DNA of 64,000 nt, from NCBI RefSeq assembly GCF_016905445.1, contig NZ_JAFEXF010000007.1:35504-99503 (forward strand), written 5' to 3'. Within the stretch, counting starts at the first letter, position 1, and each line of letters begins with the position of its first letter. Below, one piece after another: positions 1-7,676 of the stretch. This DNA comes from Streptomyces sp. G44. Lineage in GTDB: Bacteria; Actinomycetota; Actinomycetes; Streptomycetales; Streptomycetaceae. The notes beneath the pieces were generated by a model that saw only the letters and a program-made list of their open reading frames with translations, searched no databases and had not been told where the DNA came from. The translations under genes and the position numbers were made by a program.

Positions 1-1
1 G

Positions 2-1798
2 ACGAAGATGTCGGCGACGAAGACGGTCAAGACGTCCTTCACCTACGACAGCAAGGGCAACCTCACCAAGGCCGCCCCGCCCAAGCCGCTGGGGGAGACC
101 ACCTTCACCTACGACAGTCTCGGCCGCACGGAGACCTTGACCGACGGCCGGGGCGTCAAGAAGGTCTTCACCTACGACAACCTCGACCGGATCAAGACCG
201 TCTCCACCACCAACGACACGGTCCGCTACTGGTACGACGGCGACGGCAACCTGCGCCAGCGCGACGACTCCACCGGCACCATCGCGTACACCTTCGACCC
301 GCTCCAGCGCGAGACGATCCGCACCCTCCAGGACGGCTCGCAGACCCTGCTCGCCTACACGCCTGCAGGCAACGTCGACTACTACCAGGACCCGGCCGGG
401 AAGACCGACTACACCTGGAACGAGGTCAACAAGCTCAAGGAGTTCAAGGACCCGCAGGGCCGGGTGACGGCGTACAAGTACAACCGCAACGACGTCCGCA
501 CCGAGACCGCCTACCCCGGCGGCACCGTGCAGACCGTCGACGTCGACAACTCCAGCCGCCCCAAGAAGATCACCGCCAAGTCCGCCAAGGGCACCCTGGT
601 CGACCTCGCCTACACCTACGGCTACGGCACCGACGCCGCGACCGACGGCGACAAGATCCGCACCAAGACCGACGACATCGCGGGTACGAAGACCAGCTAC
701 ACCTATGACGGCGCCGGGCGCTTCTCCTACGCCGCCGAGAACAAGGGCACCACGCTCAACTCCTCCTGGCAGTACTGCTACGACCTCGCCGGCAACCTCA
801 CCAGCCAGGGCACCGAGCAGGGCTGCCCGCGCGGTACGACGTACAGCGTCAACGACGCCCAGCAGATCACCGCGAAGAACGGCTCGTCCACGAACTGGTC
901 CTACGACCTGACGGGCAACGAGACCGCGGGCGCCTCCACCCCCGAGGGCACCCGGACCGGGGAGAAGTGGTCGGACCACAGCCAGCTCACCTCGCTGACC
1001 GTCGGCGGGAAGACCTATGCGGGCCAGTACGGCTCCACCGACCAGAGCGAGCGCATCAAGCTCGGCGACACCTACTTCCACAACGGCCCCCTGGGCCTGT
1101 CGGCGACCTCAACTGCCGGTGTGGACACGGGCTTCAACCGCGAGCCCGGGGGCACATTGAATTCCATGACCCGGGACGGGAAGACGTACTTCTACCTCAC
1201 CGACGCGCTCGGCTCCGTCGTCGCGGTCACGGACGAGTCCGGCACCAAGGTCAACACGTACAGCTACAGCCCGCGCGGCGTGGAGCGGTCGACGACCTCG
1301 GAGAAGGCCGTCCAGCCGTACCGGTTCGCCGGCGGCTACCAGGACCCCACCGGCCTGTACCACTTCTCGGCCCGCTACTACGACCCCAACATCGGCCGCT
1401 TCAACAGCCCCGACCCCTCCGGACAGGAACAGAACCCCTACCTCTACGCCGAGGGCGACCCCGTCAACCGCATCGACCCCAGCGGCTTGGACTCAATCGA
1501 GTTCGGCGGCGAGGTCTGCTTCGGAATCTGCATCGGCGGCGGCAAGGCCAAGGACGACAACGGCGGGTCCGGTTGGTTCATCACCGGCGGATTCGGTAAT
1601 CCCAGCGTGAGTGGAGGAGCGAGTGCCAGTTCGGGGAATGTGGAGCACGGCACGGCTTCAGCCGGCCTGGAGTGCGGTGCTGGCAACTCGACCGCCTCGG
1701 TCTCGACGGACGGCTCCTCAGTAGATGGCTCGGTAGGAATCGGCACTGAGTACCACTCCAACCCCTCCTGCTCCATCAAGGGGCAATACAACTTCTGA
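2..1798 (+). CDS. RHS/YD-repeat protein, C-terminal part (5' end outside window)
   Basis: The reading frame is open from the first bases, so the gene starts upstream of the window. About 597 residues are visible. Many YD-type repeats (FTYDxxGN, YTYDGAGR, WSYDLTGN) run through the first 430 residues. A canonical RHS core follows (RFAGGYQDPTGLYHF, ARYYDPNIGRF, DPSG) and ends at RIDPSGL near base 1490. RHS proteins are large secreted or wall-associated shells that carry a polymorphic C-terminal effector. After DPSGL there is a roughly 100-residue variable tail rich in Gly/Ser with four or five cysteines, unlike any toxin fold I recognise. A small membrane-protein gene follows 33 bp downstream. 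The family call is secure. Toxin function of the tail is inference only. Confidence 0.93.
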   Translation, partial: TKMSATKTVKTSFTYDSKGNLTKAAPPKPLGETTFTYDSLGRTETLTDGRGVKKVFTYDNLDRIKTVSTTNDTVRYWYDGDGNLRQRDDSTGTIAYTFDPLQRETIRTLQDGSQTLLAYTPAGNVDYYQDPAGKTDYTWNEVNKLKEFKDPQGRVTAYKYNRNDVRTETAYPGGTVQTVDVDNSSRPKKITAKSAKGTLVDLAYTYGYGTDAATDGDKIRTKTDDIAGTKTSYTYDGAGRFSYAAENKGTTLNSSWQYCYDLAGNLTSQGTEQGCPRGTTYSVNDAQQITAKNGSSTNWSYDLTGNETAGASTPEGTRTGEKWSDHSQLTSLTVGGKTYAGQYGSTDQSERIKLGDTYFHNGPLGLSATSTAGVDTGFNREPGGTLNSMTRDGKTYFYLTDALGSVVAVTDESGTKVNTYSYSPRGVERSTTSEKAVQPYRFAGGYQDPTGLYHFSARYYDPNIGRFNSPDPSGQEQNPYLYAEGDPVNRIDPSGLDSIEFGGEVCFGICIGGGKAKDDNGGSGWFITGGFGNPSVSGGASASSGNVEHGTASAGLECGAGNSTASVSTDGSSVDGSVGIGTEYHSNPSCSIKGQYNF

Positions 1799-1831
1799 CC
1801 CCAACCGGCAGGACGCAGAAGCGAGGAAAAG

Positions 1832-1987
1832 ATGAGGACTACCCTCCAGACCCACGCATACCAGGCCATGGCTCTGAGCCCTGGCGGAAAAAAGATGCCG
1901 GATTGGTTCGGGCCTGTAGTGATAGTGGCCGCCATAGTCGGCCTCATCGTCATCGCGACACTGTTCCTGCGAAGGTCTCAGCGCTAG
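1832..1987 (+). CDS. Small single-pass membrane protein (51 aa)
   Basis: This ATG frame of 52 codons begins 33 bp after the RHS stop and is preceded by GCGAGGAAAAG. The protein has a soluble N-terminus of about 25 residues, a hydrophobic helix (roughly residues 28-46, VVIVAAIVGLIVIATLFL) and a basic C-terminus RRSQR. I do not recognise a family. Its position directly behind an RHS variable tail is where an immunity protein is often found, but nothing in the sequence proves that role. It could simply be a small membrane protein of unknown function. Confidence 0.5.
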   Translation: MRTTLQTHAYQAMALSPGGKKMPDWFGPVVIVAAIVGLIVIATLFLRRSQR

Positions 1988-2221
1988 CGCCACCCCCAGG
2001 CAACGCGCTTGGTTCATTGTGCTCCGAGGGCCTGTGGCGAGAGATCCCGTTGCCCTGGCCGTGCTACTCGCCGTGAGGTCCGGCAGGCCGCTCCACTCGG
2101 TGGGCCGGCGGTAGCCGCTGAGGTGCCGCCCGTGGTCGCGATGGTGGTTCACGGGCTGCGCCGGGGCGGTACCGCAGATGCAGCAGGAGCTGGGCAGCAC
2201 ACGCGTGCTTCCGAGGACGGA

Positions 2222-2249
2222 GGCCCCGGCCGGACATCGGGCCGGGGCC
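2222..2249. terminator. GC-rich hairpin, likely terminator
   Basis: Perfect 10-bp inverted repeat GGCCCCGGCC / GGCCGGGGCC with an 8-nt loop. It lies downstream of the RHS and small membrane-protein genes. No U-tract follows, as is usual for Streptomyces terminators. Confidence 0.55.
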
Positions 2250-2346
2250 CCGTGTGTCCGGGTCAGGTGAGCCTGCCCGGACATCCCTGAGGCCACGTCG
2301 GGGGCATCACTCAACAATGAGGGTGGGACATCTTTCGGTCCCGATA

Positions 2347-2529
2347 ATGGTAGAAATGGCAGCTCCTGGCGGAGGCCCAGATCTTCCGGTCTGGGGCCAA
2401 ATGGCAGCCCTCGCCCTAGTGATCGCTTTAGGGGGCTTTTTTCCTGGCAAGCTTGTGGCGCGGCCGACGAAAAATAAGGAGGAGGTGCTTTCGACATGGA
2501 GGACGACTACTTCAGGAGAGGACAGGTGA
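2347..2529 (+). CDS. Possible small membrane protein (60 aa)
   Basis: A frame starting ATG at 2347 (or ATG 2356) has a hydrophobic segment around WGQMAALALVIALGGFF followed by a basic patch. It overlaps the start of the next small gene by 34 nt. There is no convincing ribosome site. It could be a real overlapping gene or chance coding in the leader of the next gene. Confidence 0.25.
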   Translation: MVEMAAPGGGPDLPVWGQMAALALVIALGGFFPGKLVARPTKNKEEVLSTWRTTTSGEDR

Positions 2530-2699
2530 TGGCCCGGCTCTTCATGATCGGCACGTTTCTCCTCGCCTGTGGAGCGGGCATCGGCCTCGTCCTGGCCTTC
2601 ACCGGGAAGCCGACAGGTCTTGGGCTGGTAGCGCTCTGCGCGGCCATCTGGGTAGTCAGCTATCTGGCTCGGCGCCGAGTGACTGGTGACGAACTGTGA
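2496..2699 (+). CDS. Small two-helix membrane protein (67 aa)
   Basis: The ATG at 2496 is preceded by a strong AAGGAGGAGG about 10 nt upstream. Residues 14-35 (RLFMIGTFLLACGAGIGLVL) and 40-58 (GLGLVALCAAIWVVSYLA) are hydrophobic helices, and the tail is basic then acidic (RRRVTGDEL). This is a typical small actinobacterial integral membrane protein of unknown role. It stands alone between the RHS locus and IS relics. Confidence 0.6.
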   Translation: MEDDYFRRGQVMARLFMIGTFLLACGAGIGLVLAFTGKPTGLGLVALCAAIWVVSYLARRRVTGDEL

Positions 2700-2777
2700 G
2701 ATCCGTCTGGTAGCGATGGGAACCCGACCGGCCAAAGCATCTGGCCGGAGTCTTCCATCACGCCGCCGGTGACCCCG

Positions 2778-2910
2778 TCAACCCACTTGGAGGGCCGGAC
2801 CTGGAACGGATGGCACCACCACGTCACCTCCGTCTCCGGCGCACACGCCTTCTGCACACTCCTCGCCCTTGGGGCCGACGCCTGCCCCACCTGTCACCAC
2901 CACATACCCG
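2778..2910 (+). pseudogene. IS701-type transposase, C-terminal relic
   Basis: The translated stretch LEGRTWNGWHHHVTSVSGAHAFCTL matches the conserved C-terminal signature of actinobacterial IS701-family transposases (FEGR.W.GWHHHVTLV..AHAF). No start, DDE core or intact frame accompanies it. The following 150 bases show nothing else coding. Confidence 0.65.
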
Positions 2911-3067
2911 CACCCTACGGATCCGAAAGCGAGCCGATTTTCCGCCAACTCCCCCCAAGGTTTATGCGAGAAAGATCACATCCTCTCTCCGGCTGCGAAG
3001 CCGCTACCGCATACCCAGCACAATTCCCAGCTCAGAGCCACCGATCCGAGATCAATTCCGGGATCTG

Positions 3068-3087
3068 ACTGATCATTTCAGAATGGG
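3068..3087 (+). repeat. IS5-type terminal inverted repeat
   Basis: ACTGATCATTTCAGAATGGG lies just outside the IS5 transposase relic. It is 18/20 identical to 58207-58226, which borders another IS5 fragment with the element again on its inner side. This fits a terminal repeat of one IS family. Confidence 0.6.
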
Positions 3088-3129
3088 TTCGGTTTACAGG
3101 CTTGGCCGTTGGACTGGTGGGGCGGCGAG

Positions 3130-3445
3130 TTCTGTTGCCCCCCTCCTCGCCCGCCGCGGCGTCGGCGGTATCCGGGTCGGCTGCCGGCGGATGACCGTGC
3201 AGCTCTGGCAGGGGCTCGTCCACGTACCGCGCACGGGCGTGACCTGGGCGGACGTGCCGCCCGAGACGATCGATTGCAGTGGGGTGACGTGCTGACGGCG
3301 GCTGCGGGGACCGGACCGAGGCAGGCGGCCGGCCCCGCCTGCGCGCGGTACCTCTCGCGGAACTCCGCAAGACGGACCTGCCGGACAAGGAGGACGCCGC
3401 GCTCGACGGCTCGCCTCTCCGGACCCTGAACGCGGGCTCCTTGAC
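3130..3445 (+). pseudogene. IS5-family transposase, broken N-terminal half
   Basis: The protein signal moves through three frames. First comes RRRRYPGRLPADDRAAL. It continues after a shift with VHVPRTGVTWADVPPETIDCSGVTC and a stop. After another shift it ends with LRAVPLAELRKTDLPDKEDAALDGS and LRTLNAGSLTG. Together these reproduce the N-terminal half of Streptomyces IS5 transposases (RYPGRRP.DDRAAL, TG..W..LP.E, LL.EL...G.LD, DGS.VRALKGG.HTG). The DDE remainder and the other IS end are missing. It is inactive and decayed. Confidence 0.75.
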
Positions 3446-3509
3446 CGGCTGTGTAACGCGACCGTAGCTTGACTGGCCGACAGGCTCGCACTGCTCACAT
3501 GGGGGAATA

Positions 3510-5123
3510 GTGCCTGGAAGTCAATTATGGAAGTCGAGCGTCGGACTTCTCTTCGACCGCAGGGCGGAAACGGGGAAATCGATGCTTTTCCGTCTCAGCC
3601 GCCCGATGGATATCGACCCCACCGGTCAGACGATCCTCGACGTGGCGGCGATGGCCGCGAGCGTGAGGGACACCTCCGGCGCGCTGCACGCGGCAGGGGT
3701 CCGCTCCGGCGACCGGCTCGCCGTGTACAAGGAGAACCACTTCGACTGCCTGCTGCTGGCCGCCGCGGCGATCAGGATCGGGGCGATACCGGTCATGCTG
3801 TCGGGGCTGCTGTCCCCCGACTCGGTGCGCCCGCTGCTTCAGCGCGTCGAACCGAAGCTGCTCGTGAGCAACCGGCGGCTGCTGCAAGAGAAAGGGAGCG
3901 ACGGAAGCGCACTCACCTCGTTCGCGACGCGCACCCTGTGCCTTGACGGGGGCGTGCCGGACACGTTGGCCCTCGCGGACGTCCTCGGAGGCGCTGATCC
4001 GTCCCCCGCTCCGCGCGGCGACGACGAGCTGATGATGCTCACCCACACCTCCGGCACGACCGGCATACCCAAACTCATCATGTACACCCCCGCCAAATTG
4101 CAGGGGCAGATGGCCAGACTGGAATGCCGTCATCTGCCGCCGATCACCTTCCGCCGCAACGACACCGTGGCGATGTTCCTGCCGTACGTGCACGCCCGCT
4201 CGTTCACCTGGCTCTATTCGGTGCTGACCTTGTCGCCCGCCAAGGTCCTGCTGATGAGCGAGAACGACCCCGAGGTCGTCGGTCCGCTGTTCCGGCAGCA
4301 CCGCCCCACGGTGGTCGAGGCGCTGCCGATCGACTTCCTCCAGATGGAGAGGCTGGCCAAGGACAACCAGGGCGACGCCTTCTCCTCGGTACGCATGTTC
4401 GTGGGGAACTTCGACGCCATGCACTGGTCGACGATCCGCACCTTCCTGAATGCCTCCCGGCACCGCTTCCCCGTCTGGCGGGAAGGGTACGGACAGTCGG
4501 AGACCGGCGGCCTGGGAATGACCGTCATCACGCGGTTCCGGGCGAACAAGCGGCGGGACCAGTTGCCGGGGCCCCGCAAGGTGGGCCGGCCGATGCCCGG
4601 CTTCGTCCAGCTCAAGGTGGTGGACCCCGAAACGTTCCGTCCGGTGCCGAACGGCCGGCCGGGAATCGTGCTCGCGCGGACGAAGGCACGGTGTGTCGGC
4701 TACTACCAGGAATCCGACCGCTGGAACGAGAAGGTCGTGGGCGACTGGTGGAACACTGGTGACATCGGCGTCAAGACGCGGACAGGCGCCCTCAAGCTCC
4801 TCGACCGCGAGGTCAACTACGCGCCGGGGGCGAGCTGCCTTGAGCTGGAGGACGTGATCGTCGACCGCCTGCCCGAAGAGCATGACGTGGCACTGCTCCC
4901 GGTGCCCGGCAGCCCTCCGGTGTCCGTGGTCGCCACGCCTGACGGCCGGCTGGACCGGGAGCGCTGGCGCAAGGCGACAGACGGGCTGCCCGAATTGGCA
5001 GAGCCGATCGTGATCGATTTCAAGGAGATGCCCCGCACCGGAACCGGAAAGATACTCCGGGAGGAACTGCGTCGTCGGTATCTGGCCGGAGCAGACCACC
5101 CCGGCACGGGGCAGTGGACATGA
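3510..5123 (+). CDS. AMP-dependent acyl/aryl-CoA synthetase-like ligase (537 aa)
   Basis: This is an ANL-superfamily adenylating enzyme that activates a carboxylic acid as acyl-AMP. Visible core motifs are THTSGTTGIPK (about residue 177, ATP loop), GYGQSETGG (about 326), WWNTGD (about 413) and the C-terminal RTGTGKI lysine motif (about 509). There is no carrier domain. The start is GTG behind GGGGGAA. The N-terminal FDRRAE and RLSRPMDI segments resemble full-length relatives, so this start is preferred over ATG 3582. Codon 6 is TTA, the rare leucine codon that needs bldA tRNA in Streptomyces, implying developmental control of the operon. The stop overlaps the cyclodipeptide synthase start (ATGA), so the two proteins are probably made together. 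The substrate is unknown. It may supply or attach an acyl group to a cyclodipeptide. Confidence 0.85.
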   Translation: MPGSQLWKSSVGLLFDRRAETGKSMLFRLSRPMDIDPTGQTILDVAAMAASVRDTSGALHAAGVRSGDRLAVYKENHFDCLLLAAAAIRIGAIPVMLSGLLSPDSVRPLLQRVEPKLLVSNRRLLQEKGSDGSALTSFATRTLCLDGGVPDTLALADVLGGADPSPAPRGDDELMMLTHTSGTTGIPKLIMYTPAKLQGQMARLECRHLPPITFRRNDTVAMFLPYVHARSFTWLYSVLTLSPAKVLLMSENDPEVVGPLFRQHRPTVVEALPIDFLQMERLAKDNQGDAFSSVRMFVGNFDAMHWSTIRTFLNASRHRFPVWREGYGQSETGGLGMTVITRFRANKRRDQLPGPRKVGRPMPGFVQLKVVDPETFRPVPNGRPGIVLARTKARCVGYYQESDRWNEKVVGDWWNTGDIGVKTRTGALKLLDREVNYAPGASCLELEDVIVDRLPEEHDVALLPVPGSPPVSVVATPDGRLDRERWRKATDGLPELAEPIVIDFKEMPRTGTGKILREELRRRYLAGADHPGTGQWT

Positions 5124-5839
5124 CCACACCACGGCTCGATACGGATGCGCATCGGGTGTTCCGGCGGGGGCCCTTCACCGTCGAACCGTTCAACGGGTCA
5201 TCGCAGCTGATCTGGGAGCGCCGGCAGCATGTGGTCTGCGGGATCAGCCCCGGCAACAGCTACTTCCGGGCCGCGCGACTGACGGATCTCCTCGCCTGGC
5301 TCTGCGCGGAATTCGCCCAGGTCGATGTCGTCATCCCGGATTCCGCGCTGGAGCACACGTATCACGCACTGGGCTTCGACCCGCAGCGTGCGGCGAAGAA
5401 GACACGCGGCGAGATCAACGTGCTGTGCAACAGAGTGGCTCGCGCCTGGAAGAGCGCGGGAGGACCGAGACCGGCCGACGGTCTGCATCGCATGTCGGAT
5501 CTGACGTCCGGCGCCGTCTACCGTGAAAAGCTCGCGGAGTGCGAACAGGCACTGCACGAGGACGGCGTCCTGTGGCGGACCTGCGCCGAGATGAGCCGAG
5601 AGGTCCTCGCCGCCAAGGGGCATGACGGGCCGCTCGACACTGCCCGGATCGAACGAGCGATGCGCTACCTGACCGCCGAACTCCCCTTCTTCATGGCGTC
5701 GAGCGACATCTTCGGTGTCCCGTCGTCGTTGAACTTCTACCACCGACGACTTCCCCTGGCGGAGCTGCTCTTCTCCGGCCATGCCCTGATCCAACCATCA
5801 CCCCGACAGGCGTACGCCACCATTCGCCCGGCTCAGTGA
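5120..5839 (+). CDS. tRNA-dependent cyclodipeptide synthase (239 aa), NYH-type
   Basis: This family takes two aminoacyl-tRNAs and forms a 2,5-diketopiperazine on a Rossmann fold related to class I aminoacyl-tRNA synthetases. The landmarks of AlbC are visible with a constant offset. They are GIS with nucleophile Ser43 (AlbC S37), Asn46 (N40), Tyr183 and Glu187 in YLTAE (Y178/E182), and Tyr207-His208 in FYH (Y202/H203). N46, Y207 and H208 place it in the NYH subfamily. The length (239 aa) is normal. The start is ATG 5120 in a 4-nt ATGA overlap with the ligase gene, and an in-frame GTG lies 6 nt upstream. No cyclodipeptide oxidase, P450 or prenyltransferase is adjacent, so the adenylating ligase is the only candidate partner enzyme. 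The amino acids used cannot be read from sequence by eye. Confidence 0.9.
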   Translation: MTTPRLDTDAHRVFRRGPFTVEPFNGSSQLIWERRQHVVCGISPGNSYFRAARLTDLLAWLCAEFAQVDVVIPDSALEHTYHALGFDPQRAAKKTRGEINVLCNRVARAWKSAGGPRPADGLHRMSDLTSGAVYREKLAECEQALHEDGVLWRTCAEMSREVLAAKGHDGPLDTARIERAMRYLTAELPFFMASSDIFGVPSSLNFYHRRLPLAELLFSGHALIQPSPRQAYATIRPAQ

Positions 5840-5950
5840 GGTCTACTCAGCCGAGCCGAACCGGAATACAGACGTCCAGGGGAACCGCCTCGCTCAGCGG
5901 TCGCTACTCGTGACCGATCAGCCCTCCCGGGACACCCACCTGCCGCAGAT

Positions 5951-5979
5951 GCGAGCCCGGACCACCGGTCCGGGCTCGC
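5951..5979. terminator. 13-bp hairpin, bidirectional terminator
   Basis: Perfect 13-bp stem (GCGAGCCCGGACC and its complement) with a 3-nt loop. It lies between the cyclodipeptide synthase stop (5839) and the convergent secreted-protein stop (6056). Confidence 0.8.
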
Positions 5980-6055
5980 CCGCGTACTCACCGGGAATCC
6001 CACCGACCCGGTGACTCAAGCCTTCCAGCTCTGCGCAGGGTCTGCGTCGTGGCGC

Positions 6056-6355
6056 TCACTGCATGACGCGGACGCTCCATCCCCTGGGGAAGAAGCCGTT
6101 GCTGGCCGGCCCCACTATGCCGATCACGCTGCCTGCGCACTCCGGCTGGTCGAAGACCACCACCGGGGAGTTGGTGTAGTTGTGCACGGTCAGATTGAGC
6201 GGGCTGCCGGTATGGCACGACCACCGGGCGGGATCGGTGATGACACGTTGCCCGAGGTGCAGATTCCCGACTGCGGCATCGGCCGACTGCGTAAGACCGA
6301 GCGTGAGCAAAGCACTCCCGCCGAGTACACCGAAGGTGCGCACGAGACGGCGCAA
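6056..6355 (-). CDS. Small secreted protein with signal peptide (99 aa)
   Basis: The N-terminus RRLVRTFGVLGGSALLTLGL followed by ADA-AVG is a clear Sec signal peptide, leaving about 70 mature residues. The mature part has two cysteines (SCHTG and PECAG), which could form a disulfide, and beta-like segments (LNLTVHNYTNSPVVVF). The start is TTG 6355 behind GGGAGG. The GTG at 6343 is an alternative with a poorer spacing. It resembles the many short secreted proteins of Streptomyces of unknown role. The gene stands alone and converges on the CDPS operon. Confidence 0.65.
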   Translation of the reverse strand: MRRLVRTFGVLGGSALLTLGLTQSADAAVGNLHLGQRVITDPARWSCHTGSPLNLTVHNYTNSPVVVFDQPECAGSVIGIVGPASNGFFPRGWSVRVMQ

Positions 6356-6579
6356 GACGACCTCCCTGATCCTGAGGATTCGGCCCGCTCATCCACCTGT
6401 TCGGCCAGAACCGGCGGGGGCGGCGCCTTGACCTGCCGAACGTTAGGGACGACAGCGTCCCAACTGCCAGCACCGTCATCCACCTTGGGACACCGAAACG
6501 GTCACGCCCGCCTTGACCAGCGATGACATGCACCGCCTGGAACGCCGGAACGGGACGGTCTCCATCCCCGCGCAGCCGA

Positions 6580-6745
6580 TGCGACTGGGCCCCCACGTGC
6601 TCAACGGGATCGATCAGCGCGACCACCAACCGGTCGACGAACACCAGCTTGTGGCGCGCGCCGACACCCTCGGCGGACAGGCGAGACGCTGTCGAGAGCC
6701 CAGTGAATCGGCCGATGCGCCGGCACCATCCGATTGACCATGACC
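6580..6745 (-). pseudogene. Possible transposase N-terminal relic
   Basis: On the minus strand FTGLSTASRLSAEGVGARHKL and VFVDRLVVALI resemble the N-terminal helix-turn-helix part of actinobacterial DDE transposases (ARHKLVFVDRLLVTL). The frame decays after this and no catalytic core is present. The 360 bases around it (6380-6830) otherwise show no gene. Confidence 0.35.
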
Positions 6746-6833
6746 GCCACACACGGGTCATGCCACCTGCCCGGCACGACGTCTCACCCGCTGTCACGCA
6801 TCAACGTCTCACCCGCTGTCACGCATCGACTCG

Positions 6834-7613
6834 TCAGGCCGGCTTGGTGGCGATGACGGCCCACGTGCGGTGCGGGACGCGGAGGTCGTCGCCGGGGAAC
6901 CGGTCGCGCAGGATGCCTTCCAGCTCGGCCGAGAACTCCTCCACCCGCTCGGGCGTGAGGCTGGCGCCCACCCCGGCGCTGGCCCGGATGCGTCCGGTCC
7001 ACGCCTGCGGGGTGTACGGCACCTCGATGTCGAAGGAGAACGTCTCGATGCCGCCGAAACCGGCCGTCGCCAGGTCGGTCAGCCAGCGCGGGTACAGACC
7101 GGTGCCGCCGCCCATGGTCCAGTCGGGGTTGTACGCGGTGATCAGCCGCTCGGTGGCGTCGACGACGTTGCCGGGCAGCGGCAGCCAGTCGAAGTGGGCG
7201 ATGACGACGTGTCCGCCGGGCCGCAGCAGCCGCCAGGTCTCGGCGGCGGCCCGGGGCGCGTCGAACCAGTGCCAGCACTGGCCCGCCGACACCACGTCGA
7301 ACGACGCGTCGGCGAACGGGGTGTCCTCGGCGGTGGCCTCCTCGTACGTCGTCGTGACGCCGGCCTCCCGGTCCAGCTCCCGTGCCTGCTCCAGCAGGGG
7401 GGCGGCCGGGTCGACCCCGGTGACACGGGCCCCGGCCAGCGCGAAGAGCCGGCCGAGGCTGCCGGTTCCGGTGCCGACGTCGAGCACGTCACGGCCCCGG
7501 ACCGCCACCCCCGTGCCCTCCAGCCGTTCGACGACCTGCGGCGGGAAACCGGCCCGGTGGCGGGTGTAGTCCTCGGCGGTGCGGCCGAAGTCCGGCCTGA
7601 ACTCAGTGGACAT
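6834..7613 (-). CDS. Class I SAM-dependent methyltransferase (259 aa)
   Basis: This is a UbiE/type-11 methyltransferase. Motif I is VLDVGTGTGSLG (about residues 43-54), followed by VTGVDPA and a QCWHWFD segment typical of small-molecule O/N/C-methyltransferases. It is 259 residues with no extra domain. A GGAGG site precedes ATG 7613. It is the last gene of the leftward NRPS operon, 63 bp after the PCP-C gene, so it probably methylates the peptide product or a precursor. The acceptor atom cannot be predicted. Confidence 0.85.
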   Translation of the reverse strand: MSTEFRPDFGRTAEDYTRHRAGFPPQVVERLEGTGVAVRGRDVLDVGTGTGSLGRLFALAGARVTGVDPAAPLLEQARELDREAGVTTTYEEATAEDTPFADASFDVVSAGQCWHWFDAPRAAAETWRLLRPGGHVVIAHFDWLPLPGNVVDATERLITAYNPDWTMGGGTGLYPRWLTDLATAGFGGIETFSFDIEVPYTPQAWTGRIRASAGVGASLTPERVEEFSAELEGILRDRFPGDDLRVPHRTWAVIATKPA

Positions 7614-7676
7614 GGGGTCCTCCGTTTCGTGACGTACCTGTGGTGCGGGAAGTCGGGATGACGACGGGGGCGGCCC

